From contig NZ_CP025000.1 in NCBI RefSeq assembly GCF_002808045.1, positions 1,240,001 through 1,304,000 on the forward strand: a stretch of 64,000 nucleotides of DNA, read 5' to 3'. Shown piece after piece: positions 17,724-25,805 of the stretch. A program made the translations under genes and the position numbers. Positions within the stretch are counted from its first letter, which is position 1. Every line of letters starts with the position of its first letter. A model generated the notes under the pieces. It saw nothing but the letters and a program-made list of their open reading frames with translations. It searched no databases and had not been told where the DNA came from. Origin of the DNA: Idiomarina sp. X4 (GTDB taxonomy: Bacteria > Pseudomonadota > Gammaproteobacteria > Enterobacterales > Alteromonadaceae).

Positions 17724-18204
17724 TTATGATTTCACCTTAAAATTTGTCGTGCCTGTTACTATCTCTTCTGACGAAATTGCCGATAGTCTATATGGTGGCG
17801 ATTGCGACGATGCGATTATAGGAGTGGGTGTACCAGGACGACTGGCGCTCAACTTCATGCGAGAAGCGGCTTCCGCTAAAGATGCTATAAAAAGTGCAAT
17901 TTCCGATGTGCAAAAGTCACTTCCCCAAGCGGTTTTGGTTGAGATAGGGCCGGATTTAGTTGGACTGTCTGATGCCGGCGAGCAACTTAAGATGAGTCGC
18001 CAGTATCTGCGCAAAGTTCGCGACAAAGAATTAGCCAAATTTCCCCTGCCAATGCATGAGGGTAACCCGTCTTTGTGGCATTTGTATCATTTGTTGGAGT
18101 ATTTTAAGCAGGAAAAACGCAAGGCTATTTCGGAAAACGACATGGAAGTGGCAAAAGCGGCTATGTTATTAAACTACGAGCACCAAAAGCAGCGGGTTTA
18201 CTAA
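17716..18204 (+). CDS. HicB-like partner with C-terminal HTH, putative antitoxin
   Basis: The 162-residue protein has an N-terminal partial RNase-H-like (HicB-type) part, DYDFTLKFVVPV through SAISDVQKSLP, followed by a helix-turn-helix reading DLVGLSDAGEQLKMSRQYLRKV. This combination, directly behind a HicA-like gene with 8-base overlap, fits an antitoxin-repressor. Its stop codon TAA ends at 18204, exactly where the left copy of the 92-bp dgt-derived repeat begins, so this gene is the last one on the left side of the island junction. Confidence 0.62.
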   Translation: MNDYDFTLKFVVPVTISSDEIADSLYGGDCDDAIIGVGVPGRLALNFMREAASAKDAIKSAISDVQKSLPQAVLVEIGPDLVGLSDAGEQLKMSRQYLRKVRDKELAKFPLPMHEGNPSLWHLYHLLEYFKQEKRKAISENDMEVAKAAMLLNYEHQKQRVY

Positions 18205-18295
18205 TCTTTCACTGGGCAAACGGCTGAAAATTTCTCTTGCTGTGGGTTAGTTACTAGCAACTGACTGCAAATATGAATAAAACCACGCGTCAACG
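18204..18295. repeat. Left copy of 92-bp direct repeat (island border, dgt 5' end remnant)
   Basis: This segment matches 32029-32120 at 85 of 92 positions without gaps, including an unbroken 32-base identity (18237-18268). The right copy contains the dgt upstream region and first codons. Here the same ATG opens a frame that reads MNKTTRQRL and then stops, so it is a dead dgt start. The identical core holds a near-palindrome, GTTAGTTACTAGCAACTGAC (18246-18265), centred on CTAG. The pair looks like attL/attR of an inserted element. Confidence 0.85.
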
Positions 18296-18361
18296 CCTGT
18301 AAAGTAGCCGCTTTCAAGTAAGTTAGCGTACATTTATAAATTTTTTTGAAAAAAGTTTTGC

Positions 18362-18382
18362 ATCCGCAGTGTGGCTGCGGAT
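18362..18382. promoter_or_regulatory. Inverted repeat in the leader of the Clp-FtsH fusion gene
   Basis: ATCCGCAG (18362-18369) and CTGCGGAT (18375-18382) form a perfect 8-base dyad with a TGTGG loop, about 50 bases before the ATG of the large AAA gene and after a T/A-rich tract. It could be an operator for the WYL or HTH regulators encoded in the island, or an attenuator-like hairpin. Confidence 0.4.
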
Positions 18383-18434
18383 ACGTCATTATCCTGTGTG
18401 GTGTTCAACCAAATTACCGCAATGGAGATATGAC

Positions 18435-21400
18435 ATGGCTTTAACTACCTCTCAGAAAAAAGTACTTCTTAATGCCTATTACAGCAGTTTCAATCAGGAT
18501 ATCCGCGATAAGATACTGTCAGGTACTCAGAGCAATGATCGTCTTGCGGCGTGCCTAGTTCACTTAAAAGGTGAGTGTGAAGTTAACCGCCATACGCGTC
18601 TTACTATGTTCGATCTCTTCAGTTCAGAAACTGTGCTATTCGGTTTTAGTCTTAGAAATATCATTATACCGGATATGAGTCGCGCTACTTCTAAACTAAA
18701 GGAATTAGGAGAAAACGCGGCAATAAAATATGAGGGGTACGACTTTTTCGATTATCTTGCTGACGTTAAGAGTTTTTACAAAAAAACAACGGCAGAGGGA
18801 GAGTTAAAGCTTTCGAAGATTGCTGACTATTTCGCTGATCGAAATTTAAAGCAACAGCCGCAAAATGAGTTTGACCAGGATACATTCTGGAATGATGATT
18901 TTGGAGAGGGAACGGTCACTGATGCGGCGAACGACCTATTCGACTTTTCTGAAGAGCTACTAGAGTCGCCAACTAAACAAATTAATAGACTCAGCTATTT
19001 GAACATCGCTGAGCTTGTTAAGTCCGGTGATTCTGAAGTGCAAGAGTTATTAAATAATCTATGTTGGATGTATCAAGCTAAACAGCAAATGGACGAAGAC
19101 TCGTCTGATAAAAATGTTGCTTTCATCGATATCGATCTGTTTATGGCCGCGGCATCAGGCTGTATCGGCTTGATAAGCGATTTAGCCGTTGCTTTTAAAA
19201 AACAGCCCTTTTTGGTTGAGTTTCCGAAAGAGTCTACAAAACTTAGAGAGCGGCTTCTTGACGTGGTGGATGAAAGAACGACAGAAACCGTTACAAACTC
19301 CGTTCGTGGTGCGAGTAAGCATTGGTTCGCTATTGCTGAGAATAAGCACAAAGCAAAGCTTGGCCTGGATTGGGAGGTCGATGACTTATTGAGAAACCTG
19401 CTGACAAAAAGCAATGATGGAACAATTAGCTTCTGCGTGGGCGATATCGAACAGCTGCTGTGTTCATGTGCTGAGTTGCGAGCGCGTTTTTCTCTTCCTG
19501 AGAATAAAGGCTTGCTGATACGGTTTATCGAAAACAACCTCTTGCAAAACTCAACTCCTGTTTTACAGCAGGCCAAAGCCGCCAAGCAGACACTATATAA
19601 GAGGGTAATTGGACAAACGCAGGCCGTTGAAAGCGTATCTTCAGCTTTGTCTTCATTGATGGTAAGTGGTGGAAATCAACATCTGGGAGTATCAACGTTT
19701 TTGGGCGAAAGCGGCTCGGGAAAAACTCACCTTGCGGAGTGTTTTGCTAATGTTTTTACCGAGGAGCTGTCACTTGATTATCAGTTTCTTGTAATGAATA
19801 TGGAGCAATATTCAGACAAGCGAGATGTATCAAAGCTGTTCGGATCTGGCTCTCAGTATGTTGATTCGGCTTTGGGAGACATCACACTACCGGTCGTGAA
19901 GAAACCTCGTACCATTATCGTTTTCGATGAGATTGAAAAGGCTCATAAAGAAGTCATTCAGTCGCTATTAACGCTTATTGATAAGGGCGTTGCTGAAGAT
20001 AGAACAACTGGCCGTAAAGTCGATTTCTCTCTTTGCTACTTTGTATTTACTACCAACATAGGTAGCGACGATATCAGTAAGTTTTCATCACAAAATGAAA
20101 TGGATGTGATAGAGCTTCTTACGCGGAAAAAGTCGAATTCGGACAGAGTGCTTTCTCCTGAGATGGCCAATCGGCTAGCTGCTGGTAACGTCACGATATT
20201 CAGACCGTTGACTGCGGGGAGTTTGATAAAGTTAGCAAAGGCTGAGGCAGCGAAGGTTAGAACTGAGAGCAATGTGCGCTGGCCTGAAAGCGCAGAAGAA
20301 ATTATCTTAGCGACTTTAGGTGGAGCGGCAACACCGCGAGCAATAAAGGGGCAGTTACAAAAACTCAAGGGTGAGTTTATTAGTGAGCAACTGGATAAGC
20401 TGGATAGTAATCGAGTGAGCTTGCTTAATAATATACGATTCTCTTCCAACCGTATTATCGAGGCGGTTCCTGTACTGGTAAGTTTCATAACAAAAAATGA
20501 GCGACTCCAGTCATATCAGAGCAAAGAGTGTGAAATCTGTAACGATACAAGCTTGTATTCTGTTCGCAAACAACTGGAAAGCGACTCAGACGTCGTTGTA
20601 ATCGATGAGTCTACTCTCGATGCAGAGGTTTCGGATGTTGTTAAGCTACTAAATAAATATCGGGAGAAAACGATTCTGACATTAGGCGCCGAGGGAGTTA
20701 CGCCATTGCTGAGCAAGCCTTGCGCTGGCGCATTAGTCTTCGAGCATTACATCGCTTCTGGGCGCTCTGTAAACGGAACGACTCAAACAATAGTGATGCG
20801 TGCGCAGCATATCGCCCGTCTGCTCAAATACGTTCAAACGGCTTTAAAACGCAATGAAAAAGTGGATTATGCTTTTCGATCTAAAGTGACTGAAGAAGGT
20901 ATTGAAGCAACTATTAACCTGCTGGACAGAAAACAGGTGGTAAGAGCCGAAGATGCTGATCTTCCGTTTATCAGCTTTGCGGGTAAGCCAAAGGGAGCGC
21001 TTTCAGAGGTTATTGGGCAGGAAAATACCAAGAAGCGACTGAAGCTCATAGTCGAGATGCTGAACGGGTCGAGCCGTAGAGGTTCTAGCAATATACCAAT
21101 ACCAAAAGGGTACCTTTTCGCAGGGCCTCCAGGCACCGGAAAAACACACATGGCGCGCAGCCTGGCCGCAGAGAGTGACATGTTTTTCTTTAATGTTAAC
21201 GCCTCAGATTTATTGATAGGCAATGCTGTTGATAATGTAAATAAGTTGTTCGATGTGGCTGTACGCTATGCGCCGTCAATGATTTTCATTGATGAAATTG
21301 ACTCAATCGCAATGAGTCGAAAAAATGCCACTCAAGGGGCGACTGTTGTGGTTAATTCGTTGCTTACTGCGCTTGACGGCTTTCAACAAAAAGACGGTAA

Positions 21401-22295
21401 AGTGTTTGTAATGGCTGCGACCAATAACCCACAACAGTTGGACCCGGCGTTAACCAGGGCCGGGCGCTTTGACCGCACCATTTTCTTCGACGCTCCGTGT
21501 AAAAAGGCGCGTGAAAAATGTATTCGAGCTTGGTTCGAGAGTAATCATTACAGGTTGGATGATACTCTTCTGAATGAGTTGGTAACTATGCTTGAAGGCG
21601 CCACCATCGGTCGAATCAGGGAAGTTTTTAATAACTCTGTTCTGACCTCTATGAGCGAGGATATAGAATGGCAGCCCTCAGTGCTGATTGAAGAAATTCG
21701 CTCTGTAAAATTGGGGGCTGTGAGTCATACAATGGTCCAGAGTAAGCAGCAAATCCAAAATACCGCCTATCATGAGTCTGGGCATTTGGTTGCACACAAA
21801 CTTCTATTACCCGATGTGCCGGTCGAGTTCGCATCTGTACAACCCCGGGGGGCTGCTCTTGGAATGGTGGTTCCGGGTGCATCTGACAACGAACCGGTAT
21901 TATCAAAGCAGAGAGTCAAAGCTTACCTACAGATCTTTTTAGCGGGTATTGCTGCAGAACATATGTTGGGCTTGACCGGAGACTCTCAAACAATAGGTGG
22001 AGCTGATGACCGCAGGAAAGCCACCCAGCTCGCTAAAAACGCTATCCTGAACTGGGGAATGTCTGATAACTTTGGTTTTGCTATCCCGTCTGAGCTATCT
22101 GTTGATGAGTCGACAGTGAATAATGAAGTCAATAACTGGCTCCAGGATGCCTTTGAAACAGTATCGGCGCTTTTATCTGAGAATAAGTCGTTGCTTGATG
22201 CGATTAGTGCGGAACTCGCAGAAAAAGAGCAGTTAGATAAGCACGATATAGAGCGCCTTTTTGGGAGTAAGCCAAGCCCGCACATTGCGCTCTAA
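18435..22295 (+). CDS. Giant fusion of a Clp/Hsp100 AAA module with an FtsH-type AAA-zinc protease
   Basis: The 1286-residue protein has three parts. Residues 1 to about 390 match nothing I know. About 390-680 is a ClpA/ClpB-type AAA module: Walker A GESGSGKT 424-431, Walker B Asp-Glu 498-499, sensor TTNIGS, and NRLAAGNVTIFRPL as in ClpB. After a ~200-residue linker, about 860-1286 is FtsH-like: Walker A GPPGTGKT 897-904, Walker B DEID from 953, RAGRFDR with the arginine-finger region, zinc site HESGH 1113-1117, and a downstream GGADDRRKAT that could give the third ligand. No transmembrane segment is seen, unlike normal FtsH. The ATG at 18435 follows GGAG. It is the first gene of the island; a WYL regulator gene originally followed it. 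Confidence 0.88.
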   Translation: MALTTSQKKVLLNAYYSSFNQDIRDKILSGTQSNDRLAACLVHLKGECEVNRHTRLTMFDLFSSETVLFGFSLRNIIIPDMSRATSKLKELGENAAIKYEGYDFFDYLADVKSFYKKTTAEGELKLSKIADYFADRNLKQQPQNEFDQDTFWNDDFGEGTVTDAANDLFDFSEELLESPTKQINRLSYLNIAELVKSGDSEVQELLNNLCWMYQAKQQMDEDSSDKNVAFIDIDLFMAAASGCIGLISDLAVAFKKQPFLVEFPKESTKLRERLLDVVDERTTETVTNSVRGASKHWFAIAENKHKAKLGLDWEVDDLLRNLLTKSNDGTISFCVGDIEQLLCSCAELRARFSLPENKGLLIRFIENNLLQNSTPVLQQAKAAKQTLYKRVIGQTQAVESVSSALSSLMVSGGNQHLGVSTFLGESGSGKTHLAECFANVFTEELSLDYQFLVMNMEQYSDKRDVSKLFGSGSQYVDSALGDITLPVVKKPRTIIVFDEIEKAHKEVIQSLLTLIDKGVAEDRTTGRKVDFSLCYFVFTTNIGSDDISKFSSQNEMDVIELLTRKKSNSDRVLSPEMANRLAAGNVTIFRPLTAGSLIKLAKAEAAKVRTESNVRWPESAEEIILATLGGAATPRAIKGQLQKLKGEFISEQLDKLDSNRVSLLNNIRFSSNRIIEAVPVLVSFITKNERLQSYQSKECEICNDTSLYSVRKQLESDSDVVVIDESTLDAEVSDVVKLLNKYREKTILTLGAEGVTPLLSKPCAGALVFEHYIASGRSVNGTTQTIVMRAQHIARLLKYVQTALKRNEKVDYAFRSKVTEEGIEATINLLDRKQVVRAEDADLPFISFAGKPKGALSEVIGQENTKKRLKLIVEMLNGSSRRGSSNIPIPKGYLFAGPPGTGKTHMARSLAAESDMFFFNVNASDLLIGNAVDNVNKLFDVAVRYAPSMIFIDEIDSIAMSRKNATQGATVVVNSLLTALDGFQQKDGKVFVMAATNNPQQLDPALTRAGRFDRTIFFDAPCKKAREKCIRAWFESNHYRLDDTLLNELVTMLEGATIGRIREVFNNSVLTSMSEDIEWQPSVLIEEIRSVKLGAVSHTMVQSKQQIQNTAYHESGHLVAHKLLLPDVPVEFASVQPRGAALGMVVPGASDNEPVLSKQRVKAYLQIFLAGIAAEHMLGLTGDSQTIGGADDRRKATQLAKNAILNWGMSDNFGFAIPSELSVDESTVNNEVNNWLQDAFETVSALLSENKSLLDAISAELAEKEQLDKHDIERLFGSKPSPHIAL

Positions 22296-22412
22296 TCCAT
22301 TAACTTACAAAAAACAGCCTTTTTATTGAAGTTAGTGTGGCTATTAGTATAGGTTGAGGAGAACTATTGGTAACCGTTAAGTAGACTCATATGCCTGTGC
22401 TGCACAAGCGAT
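22115..22412. repeat. Copy A of internal direct repeat (protease 3' end to WYL 5' end)
   Basis: This spans the last ~180 bases of the AAA protease gene, the 95-base gap after it and the first codons of a dead WYL gene. It matches 24449-24652, which has one internal deletion of about 70-80 bases. Exact runs include 26 bases (22115-22140 with 24449-24474) and about 40 bases (from 22317 with from 24557). The two copies bracket the methyltransferase/HNH cassette. Confidence 0.85.
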
Positions 22413-22425
22413 ATAGACTAACTCT
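22391..22425 (+). pseudogene. Remnant of the WYL regulator start
   Basis: From the ATG at 22391 the frame reads MPVLHKRYRLTLL, clearly matching MAMLHKRDRLILDLL of the intact WYL gene at 24631, then loses similarity and ends in a stop at about 22490. The shared upstream sequence shows that a WYL gene once began here, right after the AAA protease gene. Confidence 0.75.
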
Positions 22426-22472
22426 ATTAAGTTGTTTTTCTCTAATTAACTCAACCTCAATGGCAATCAATA

Positions 22473-23039
22473 ATGTCCTACTACAACGATAACGCTCAGG
22501 ATTTTTTTAATGGGACGATAAGTGTCGACATGTCGCCCTTATACAGGGAGTTCTTACCGTTGTTACCAGAGAAGTCGAGAATTCTGGATGTTGGGTGCGG
22601 CTCGGGACGTGACAGTAAAGCATTTAAAGATACTGGATATGATGTTTATGCTATAGAACCGAGTTCAAACCTTGCCCAACTTGCCGAGAGAGTTATCGGA
22701 GATACCGTCGAGGTGACGACGATTCAAAAGTTCCACCCCGGCTTTAATTTTGACGCTATTTGGGCCTGCGCCTCATTACTTCATATTCCAATGGCAGAGT
22801 TAAGAGGAACGTTTTGTCATTTAAGTGAAATACTTAAAAAAAGAGGAATTATATATTGTTCTTTTAAGTATGGTGATAAAGAAACTCTGCGCGGTAAAAG
22901 AAAATTTACGGATTTGAATGAGGCTCTACTGGTAGAGATTTTGCCCCCACCTCTCAGTATTTATAAAACTTGGGTAACCTTTGATATAAGGCCAGACAGA
23001 AAAGAGCAATGGCTCAATGCACTTTTAATTAAGGATTGA
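22473..23039 (+). CDS. Class I SAM-dependent methyltransferase
   Basis: The 188-residue protein has a Rossmann SAM-binding site, ILDVGCGSGRDSKAF at about residues 36-50, an acidic residue at the end of strand 2 (YAIEPS), and a FDAIWACASLLHIP segment typical of small TehB/UbiE-like methyltransferases. The substrate cannot be read from sequence. It is separated from the next, truncated gene by one base and belongs to the cassette flanked by repeats A and B. I recall this methyltransferase type next to longer proteins that begin like the 84-residue fragment downstream, so a joint defence role is plausible but unproven. Confidence 0.8.
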   Translation: MSYYNDNAQDFFNGTISVDMSPLYREFLPLLPEKSRILDVGCGSGRDSKAFKDTGYDVYAIEPSSNLAQLAERVIGDTVEVTTIQKFHPGFNFDAIWACASLLHIPMAELRGTFCHLSEILKKRGIIYCSFKYGDKETLRGKRKFTDLNEALLVEILPPPLSIYKTWVTFDIRPDRKEQWLNALLIKD

Positions 23040-23040
23040 T

Positions 23041-23295
23041 ATGGAATTTACAAATGAAGATTTGTTCAAAGGGATTGTTTTATTCGGTTTAAACGCAGCG
23101 ACTTATAAAATGTGCCTGGCACAGACTTTATTAGACGCTGCTAAACGCCAGTCAAATACTATTAGTTGGAATGACTTAGCATCTGATTATTTTGATATTT
23201 ACCAGAAAAGACTTGCCACTGACTCGATGCCACAGCAGGGTAACCCGACACGGCTTACTAAGATGGAGCGTATTGAATCGCCACTGATTTGCTAG
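23041..23295 (+). pseudogene. N-terminal fragment of a larger unknown protein
   Basis: The 84-residue frame starts one base after the methyltransferase stop. Its sequence (NEDLFKGIVLFGLNAATYKM, then a MPQQGNPTRLTKMERI motif) looks like the N-terminus of a larger family, some members of which carry an HNH nuclease; that is from memory and unverified. Similarity stops after MERI, followed by ESPLIC and a stop. It is most likely a truncated remnant, with the rest lost when the HNH-pyrophosphohydrolase gene arrived from the other side. Confidence 0.5.
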
Positions 23296-23342
23296 ACACC
23301 TCATAGCCATAGATTGGAGTGGACCGAGAATAAGAGGCATAC

Positions 23343-24275
23343 TTACTTGATTGCTTTATTGGTTTCATCGCCCTCATAATAAAAACCTTTATCGAAGCCA
23401 CCATTTTTTAGTCTCTTGTCTTCCGCAATCTTCAATAGTTGTTCTTTGCTAAAGCCTTTGCACTTGGCTAATGAAAAGATTACCTCAACCATATCTGCCA
23501 ATTCAGATACGGACTTAGCCTTATCTGTTTCTGCAATATACTCCCCATGCTCTTCGACTAATTTTTCCTTCAACGCATGCATGAGGCTTTTCCCTTGCAA
23601 CTCCTTAATAATAGGAGTACGACCTTCATTTTTGATGATTTTAGGGATTTTGTCTCTGACTAACTTTTTCGTTCGCCTAAAATCAGTTTCATCACTGGCT
23701 CTTTTAGCCCGGTTGCACTTGAAACAAAGGGCTTGTAGATTTTCTTCAGAATGAACATCAATCCAGTTACCGTCTTTTTTAACCTTGCCGTTTTTGTTTT
23801 GAGTGGACTGTGGAACAATATGATCAATGTCAATTGGCCTTAATGAGGAGTCAATGCCACATAGCTCACACTTCCCATGCGAGCGCTTTAAAATTTTGTA
23901 TCTGAGTGACTCATTGGCCTGAGGTGTTTTTTCTCGGTTCCTTTTTTTGTCAATCCACTCTTCAATTTTTTGCTCACAAATACCAACTTCATGTTCCACA
24001 TTACCTGAATCAACAAGTTCGGCACCCAAACGAAAGACTTCACCCTCTCTTTCATAGGTTATGATGCCATGTTTAGATAGTATTTTTTTTGGCCAGCGCA
24101 TGACTATCTTTTTGTAGTAATCGAGAACAGATAAGTCGTATCTTGCTAGTGCAACTGCCAAGTCTGTTTTTGAACATTTACCATTTTTTAGTAGCAATTC
24201 TTTAATTATCACCGGTTGATAAACTTCTGTCATAGACATCTTTTGGCTTAAAAATGCACTGAGCTTAGAACTCAT
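23343..24275 (-). CDS. HNH endonuclease fused to a MazG-like NTP pyrophosphohydrolase domain
   Basis: The 310-residue protein has three parts: an unrecognised N-terminus (1 to about 110), an HNH nuclease (about 130-200) with CELCGIDSSLRPIDIDHIVPQS and a second Cys pair CFKCNR, and a C-terminal PRA-PH/MazG-like domain (about 205-310) with KLVRDKIPKII, then EEHGEYIAE and ELADMVEVI that supply the Mg-binding acidic residues. The HNH domain would cut DNA; the MazG-like domain would hydrolyse nucleoside triphosphates. The fusion is unusual and points to a stress or anti-phage role. It is transcribed against the methyltransferase and its promoter region lies in the 24276-24448 gap, which holds two hairpins. 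Confidence 0.82.
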   Translation of the reverse strand: MSSKLSAFLSQKMSMTEVYQPVIIKELLLKNGKCSKTDLAVALARYDLSVLDYYKKIVMRWPKKILSKHGIITYEREGEVFRLGAELVDSGNVEHEVGICEQKIEEWIDKKRNREKTPQANESLRYKILKRSHGKCELCGIDSSLRPIDIDHIVPQSTQNKNGKVKKDGNWIDVHSEENLQALCFKCNRAKRASDETDFRRTKKLVRDKIPKIIKNEGRTPIIKELQGKSLMHALKEKLVEEHGEYIAETDKAKSVSELADMVEVIFSLAKCKGFSKEQLLKIAEDKRLKNGGFDKGFYYEGDETNKAIK

Positions 24276-24307
24276 TTTGATTCCTCGTAAGGTAAGTAAC
24301 TAAGACC

Positions 24308-24352
24308 ACCCTCGCCTAATAGGTGAGGGTTCGTGAGCGTCATTATTGACGC
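24308..24352. promoter_or_regulatory. Two adjacent hairpins upstream of the HNH-MazG gene
   Basis: ACCCTCGCCT (24308-24317) pairs with AGGTGAGGGT (24321-24330) with one wobble pair, and GCGTCA (24337-24342) pairs with TGACGC (24347-24352). They lie 30-80 bases upstream of the HNH-MazG start on the minus strand. They may be operators or a terminator, or a recombination structure at the cassette edge. Confidence 0.4.
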
Positions 24353-24448
24353 GATTGTTAGACTTTGATGGTTGAATTAATGAAGTATCTAATATAGTTC
24401 TAAATATATCAGGAGAGCAACCGCCCATGATTTTAGCTTTGAATCGAT

Positions 24449-24533
24449 AGTGAATAATGAAGTCAATAACTGGCGTCTAAGATGCTTGTGAGAGAGTATC
24501 AGCGCTTTTTGGGGAGTGCACATTGCGCTCTAA
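24449..24533 (+). pseudogene. Decayed 3' end of the Clp-FtsH fusion gene
   Basis: These bases match the last ~180 bases of the AAA protease gene (from 22115) with a deletion of 70-80 bases between two short GCGCTTTT-like repeats, plus frame damage. The end (CACATTGCGCTCTAA) is identical to the protease gene's end. The piece has no function of its own and marks where the protease gene once joined the WYL gene. Confidence 0.8.
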
Positions 24534-24652
24534 TTGATTAAGTTATAAAAAGAATCGCCTTTTTATTGAAGTTAGTGTGGCTATTAGTATAGGTTGATGA
24601 AAACTATTGGTAACCGTTAAGTAGACTAATATGGCTATGCTACACAAGCGAG
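24449..24652. repeat. Copy B of internal direct repeat
   Basis: This matches copy A (22115-22412) and runs into the true start of the WYL gene. Sequence between the copies (about 22430-24448, 2.0 kb) holds the methyltransferase, the 84-residue fragment and the HNH-MazG gene. The inserted block therefore sits inside a duplicated junction. Confidence 0.85.
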
Positions 24653-25689
24653 ATAGACTCATTCTTGATTTATTGCGAGAAGAGCCGCGATCATATTCTG
24701 AGTTAGAACTTTTACTGAAAGAACAAGGGCTTATTTACTCTAAACGGAGTATTGAGCGCAGACTGCCTAAGTTGAAGTTACAAGGTCACCCAATTGTTAA
24801 GCGTGAAAAGGGCGAAGGTAAAAAGCAGCATATTTGGAAATGGCAGGAGAGACCTTCCGGTGTAGCCGTCGCAACTGACAAACAGCAAATAACAGAAGAC
24901 TACCAGGCGCTAGCGATAGCACTGGCAGAGAGATATTGGTCGATTACAGCCTTGCCAGAGCGTGAGAAATCTTTATCGAAACTTTTCGAAGAGGCTCGTG
25001 AACAATTAGAAGATAGTGAATCGCGTGAAGCTCGTTGGTACAAAAAAGCACGGGCTGTGGAGCCATCACATTGGTTGAAGGAACCAAAGTTAGATAAACG
25101 AGTGTTTGACTGTATTTGTTATGCATTACTACGCGAAGAGCCAATAATAATCACCTATAAATCTCATGGTAGAGATACGCCATACAAAATCACTGTTACT
25201 CCGCTGGGTATTTTTTTCAGAGGTAGAGTGGCTTATTTAGTTGCATATGATCATGAGCGTCAAGTTACTAGAAACCGTCCCATTTCACGTATTGTGGAGG
25301 CAAAATCAAAACTAGGATCGGCTATTATTCCGAAAGGTTTTGATATCGATACTTATATAAATTCACATGCGGGATCGATTACTTATGGTGAGCCAATTCG
25401 CTTAAAGGCTGTAATTTTTGAGTCTATTGAGCGCGAGATAGCCGAGGCACACTTAGGTGAAAACCAAACTATTAAACCTTATGGTCGCGATGAGAGGTTT
25501 AAACTACTTGAGGTGAGCGTGCCTTACACGCTTGACTTAATTCAATGGCTATTAGCGCGAGCTGCTTATTTAAAGGTGCTAGAGCCAATTGAATTTAAGA
25601 ACAAATTCGAAGAAGAAATTAAGCGAATGTATATAAATGTAATGAGCGAAGCACCAGAGGTGCCGATAAAACTGAATTTCGGTGGATAA
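24631..25689 (+). CDS. WYL-domain transcriptional regulator
   Basis: The 352-residue protein has an N-terminal winged helix (LHKRDRLILDLLRE through RRLPKLKLQGHPI, about 1-65), a linker, and a WYL domain from about 160: EEPIIITYKSHGRD, then TPLGIFFRGRVAYLVAYDHER and RPISRIVEAK. A C-terminal WCX-like part follows (RLKAVIFESIEREIAE, then RDERFKLLEVSVPYTLDLIQWLL). WYL proteins are common repressors of defence islands (for example BrxR in BREX). The repeats show that this gene was originally adjacent to the Clp-FtsH fusion gene, so it probably regulates that gene. Confidence 0.88.
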   Translation: MAMLHKRDRLILDLLREEPRSYSELELLLKEQGLIYSKRSIERRLPKLKLQGHPIVKREKGEGKKQHIWKWQERPSGVAVATDKQQITEDYQALAIALAERYWSITALPEREKSLSKLFEEAREQLEDSESREARWYKKARAVEPSHWLKEPKLDKRVFDCICYALLREEPIIITYKSHGRDTPYKITVTPLGIFFRGRVAYLVAYDHERQVTRNRPISRIVEAKSKLGSAIIPKGFDIDTYINSHAGSITYGEPIRLKAVIFESIEREIAEAHLGENQTIKPYGRDERFKLLEVSVPYTLDLIQWLLARAAYLKVLEPIEFKNKFEEEIKRMYINVMSEAPEVPIKLNFGG

Positions 25690-25805
25690 TCATTAGCACT
25701 ACTTTATGACAAAGACTGTCGCGTTACTACTAATGTTTCCGCGTAGCTTTTGCAAGGTGCATTTGTTTGCCCTTCATCGTTGCGTTGATTTCCTCTCTCA
25801 ATAGA
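25609..25805. repeat. Copy C: end of the WYL gene and downstream
   Basis: The last ~27 codons of the WYL gene and about 115 bases after it resemble 26002-26205 at a diverged level. Shared landmarks are TGTATATAAAT in the coding part, CTGAATTTCGG just before the stop, and TAGCTTTTG with GTTGCG further on. Confidence 0.65.

Noticed and set aside
24301..24363. Integron attC-like structure (two stems and GTTAGAC at 24357-24363)
   Set aside because: Only the GTTRRRY end fits. The matching RYYYAAC end is missing on the other side, the spacing is irregular, and there is no integron integrase in the window.
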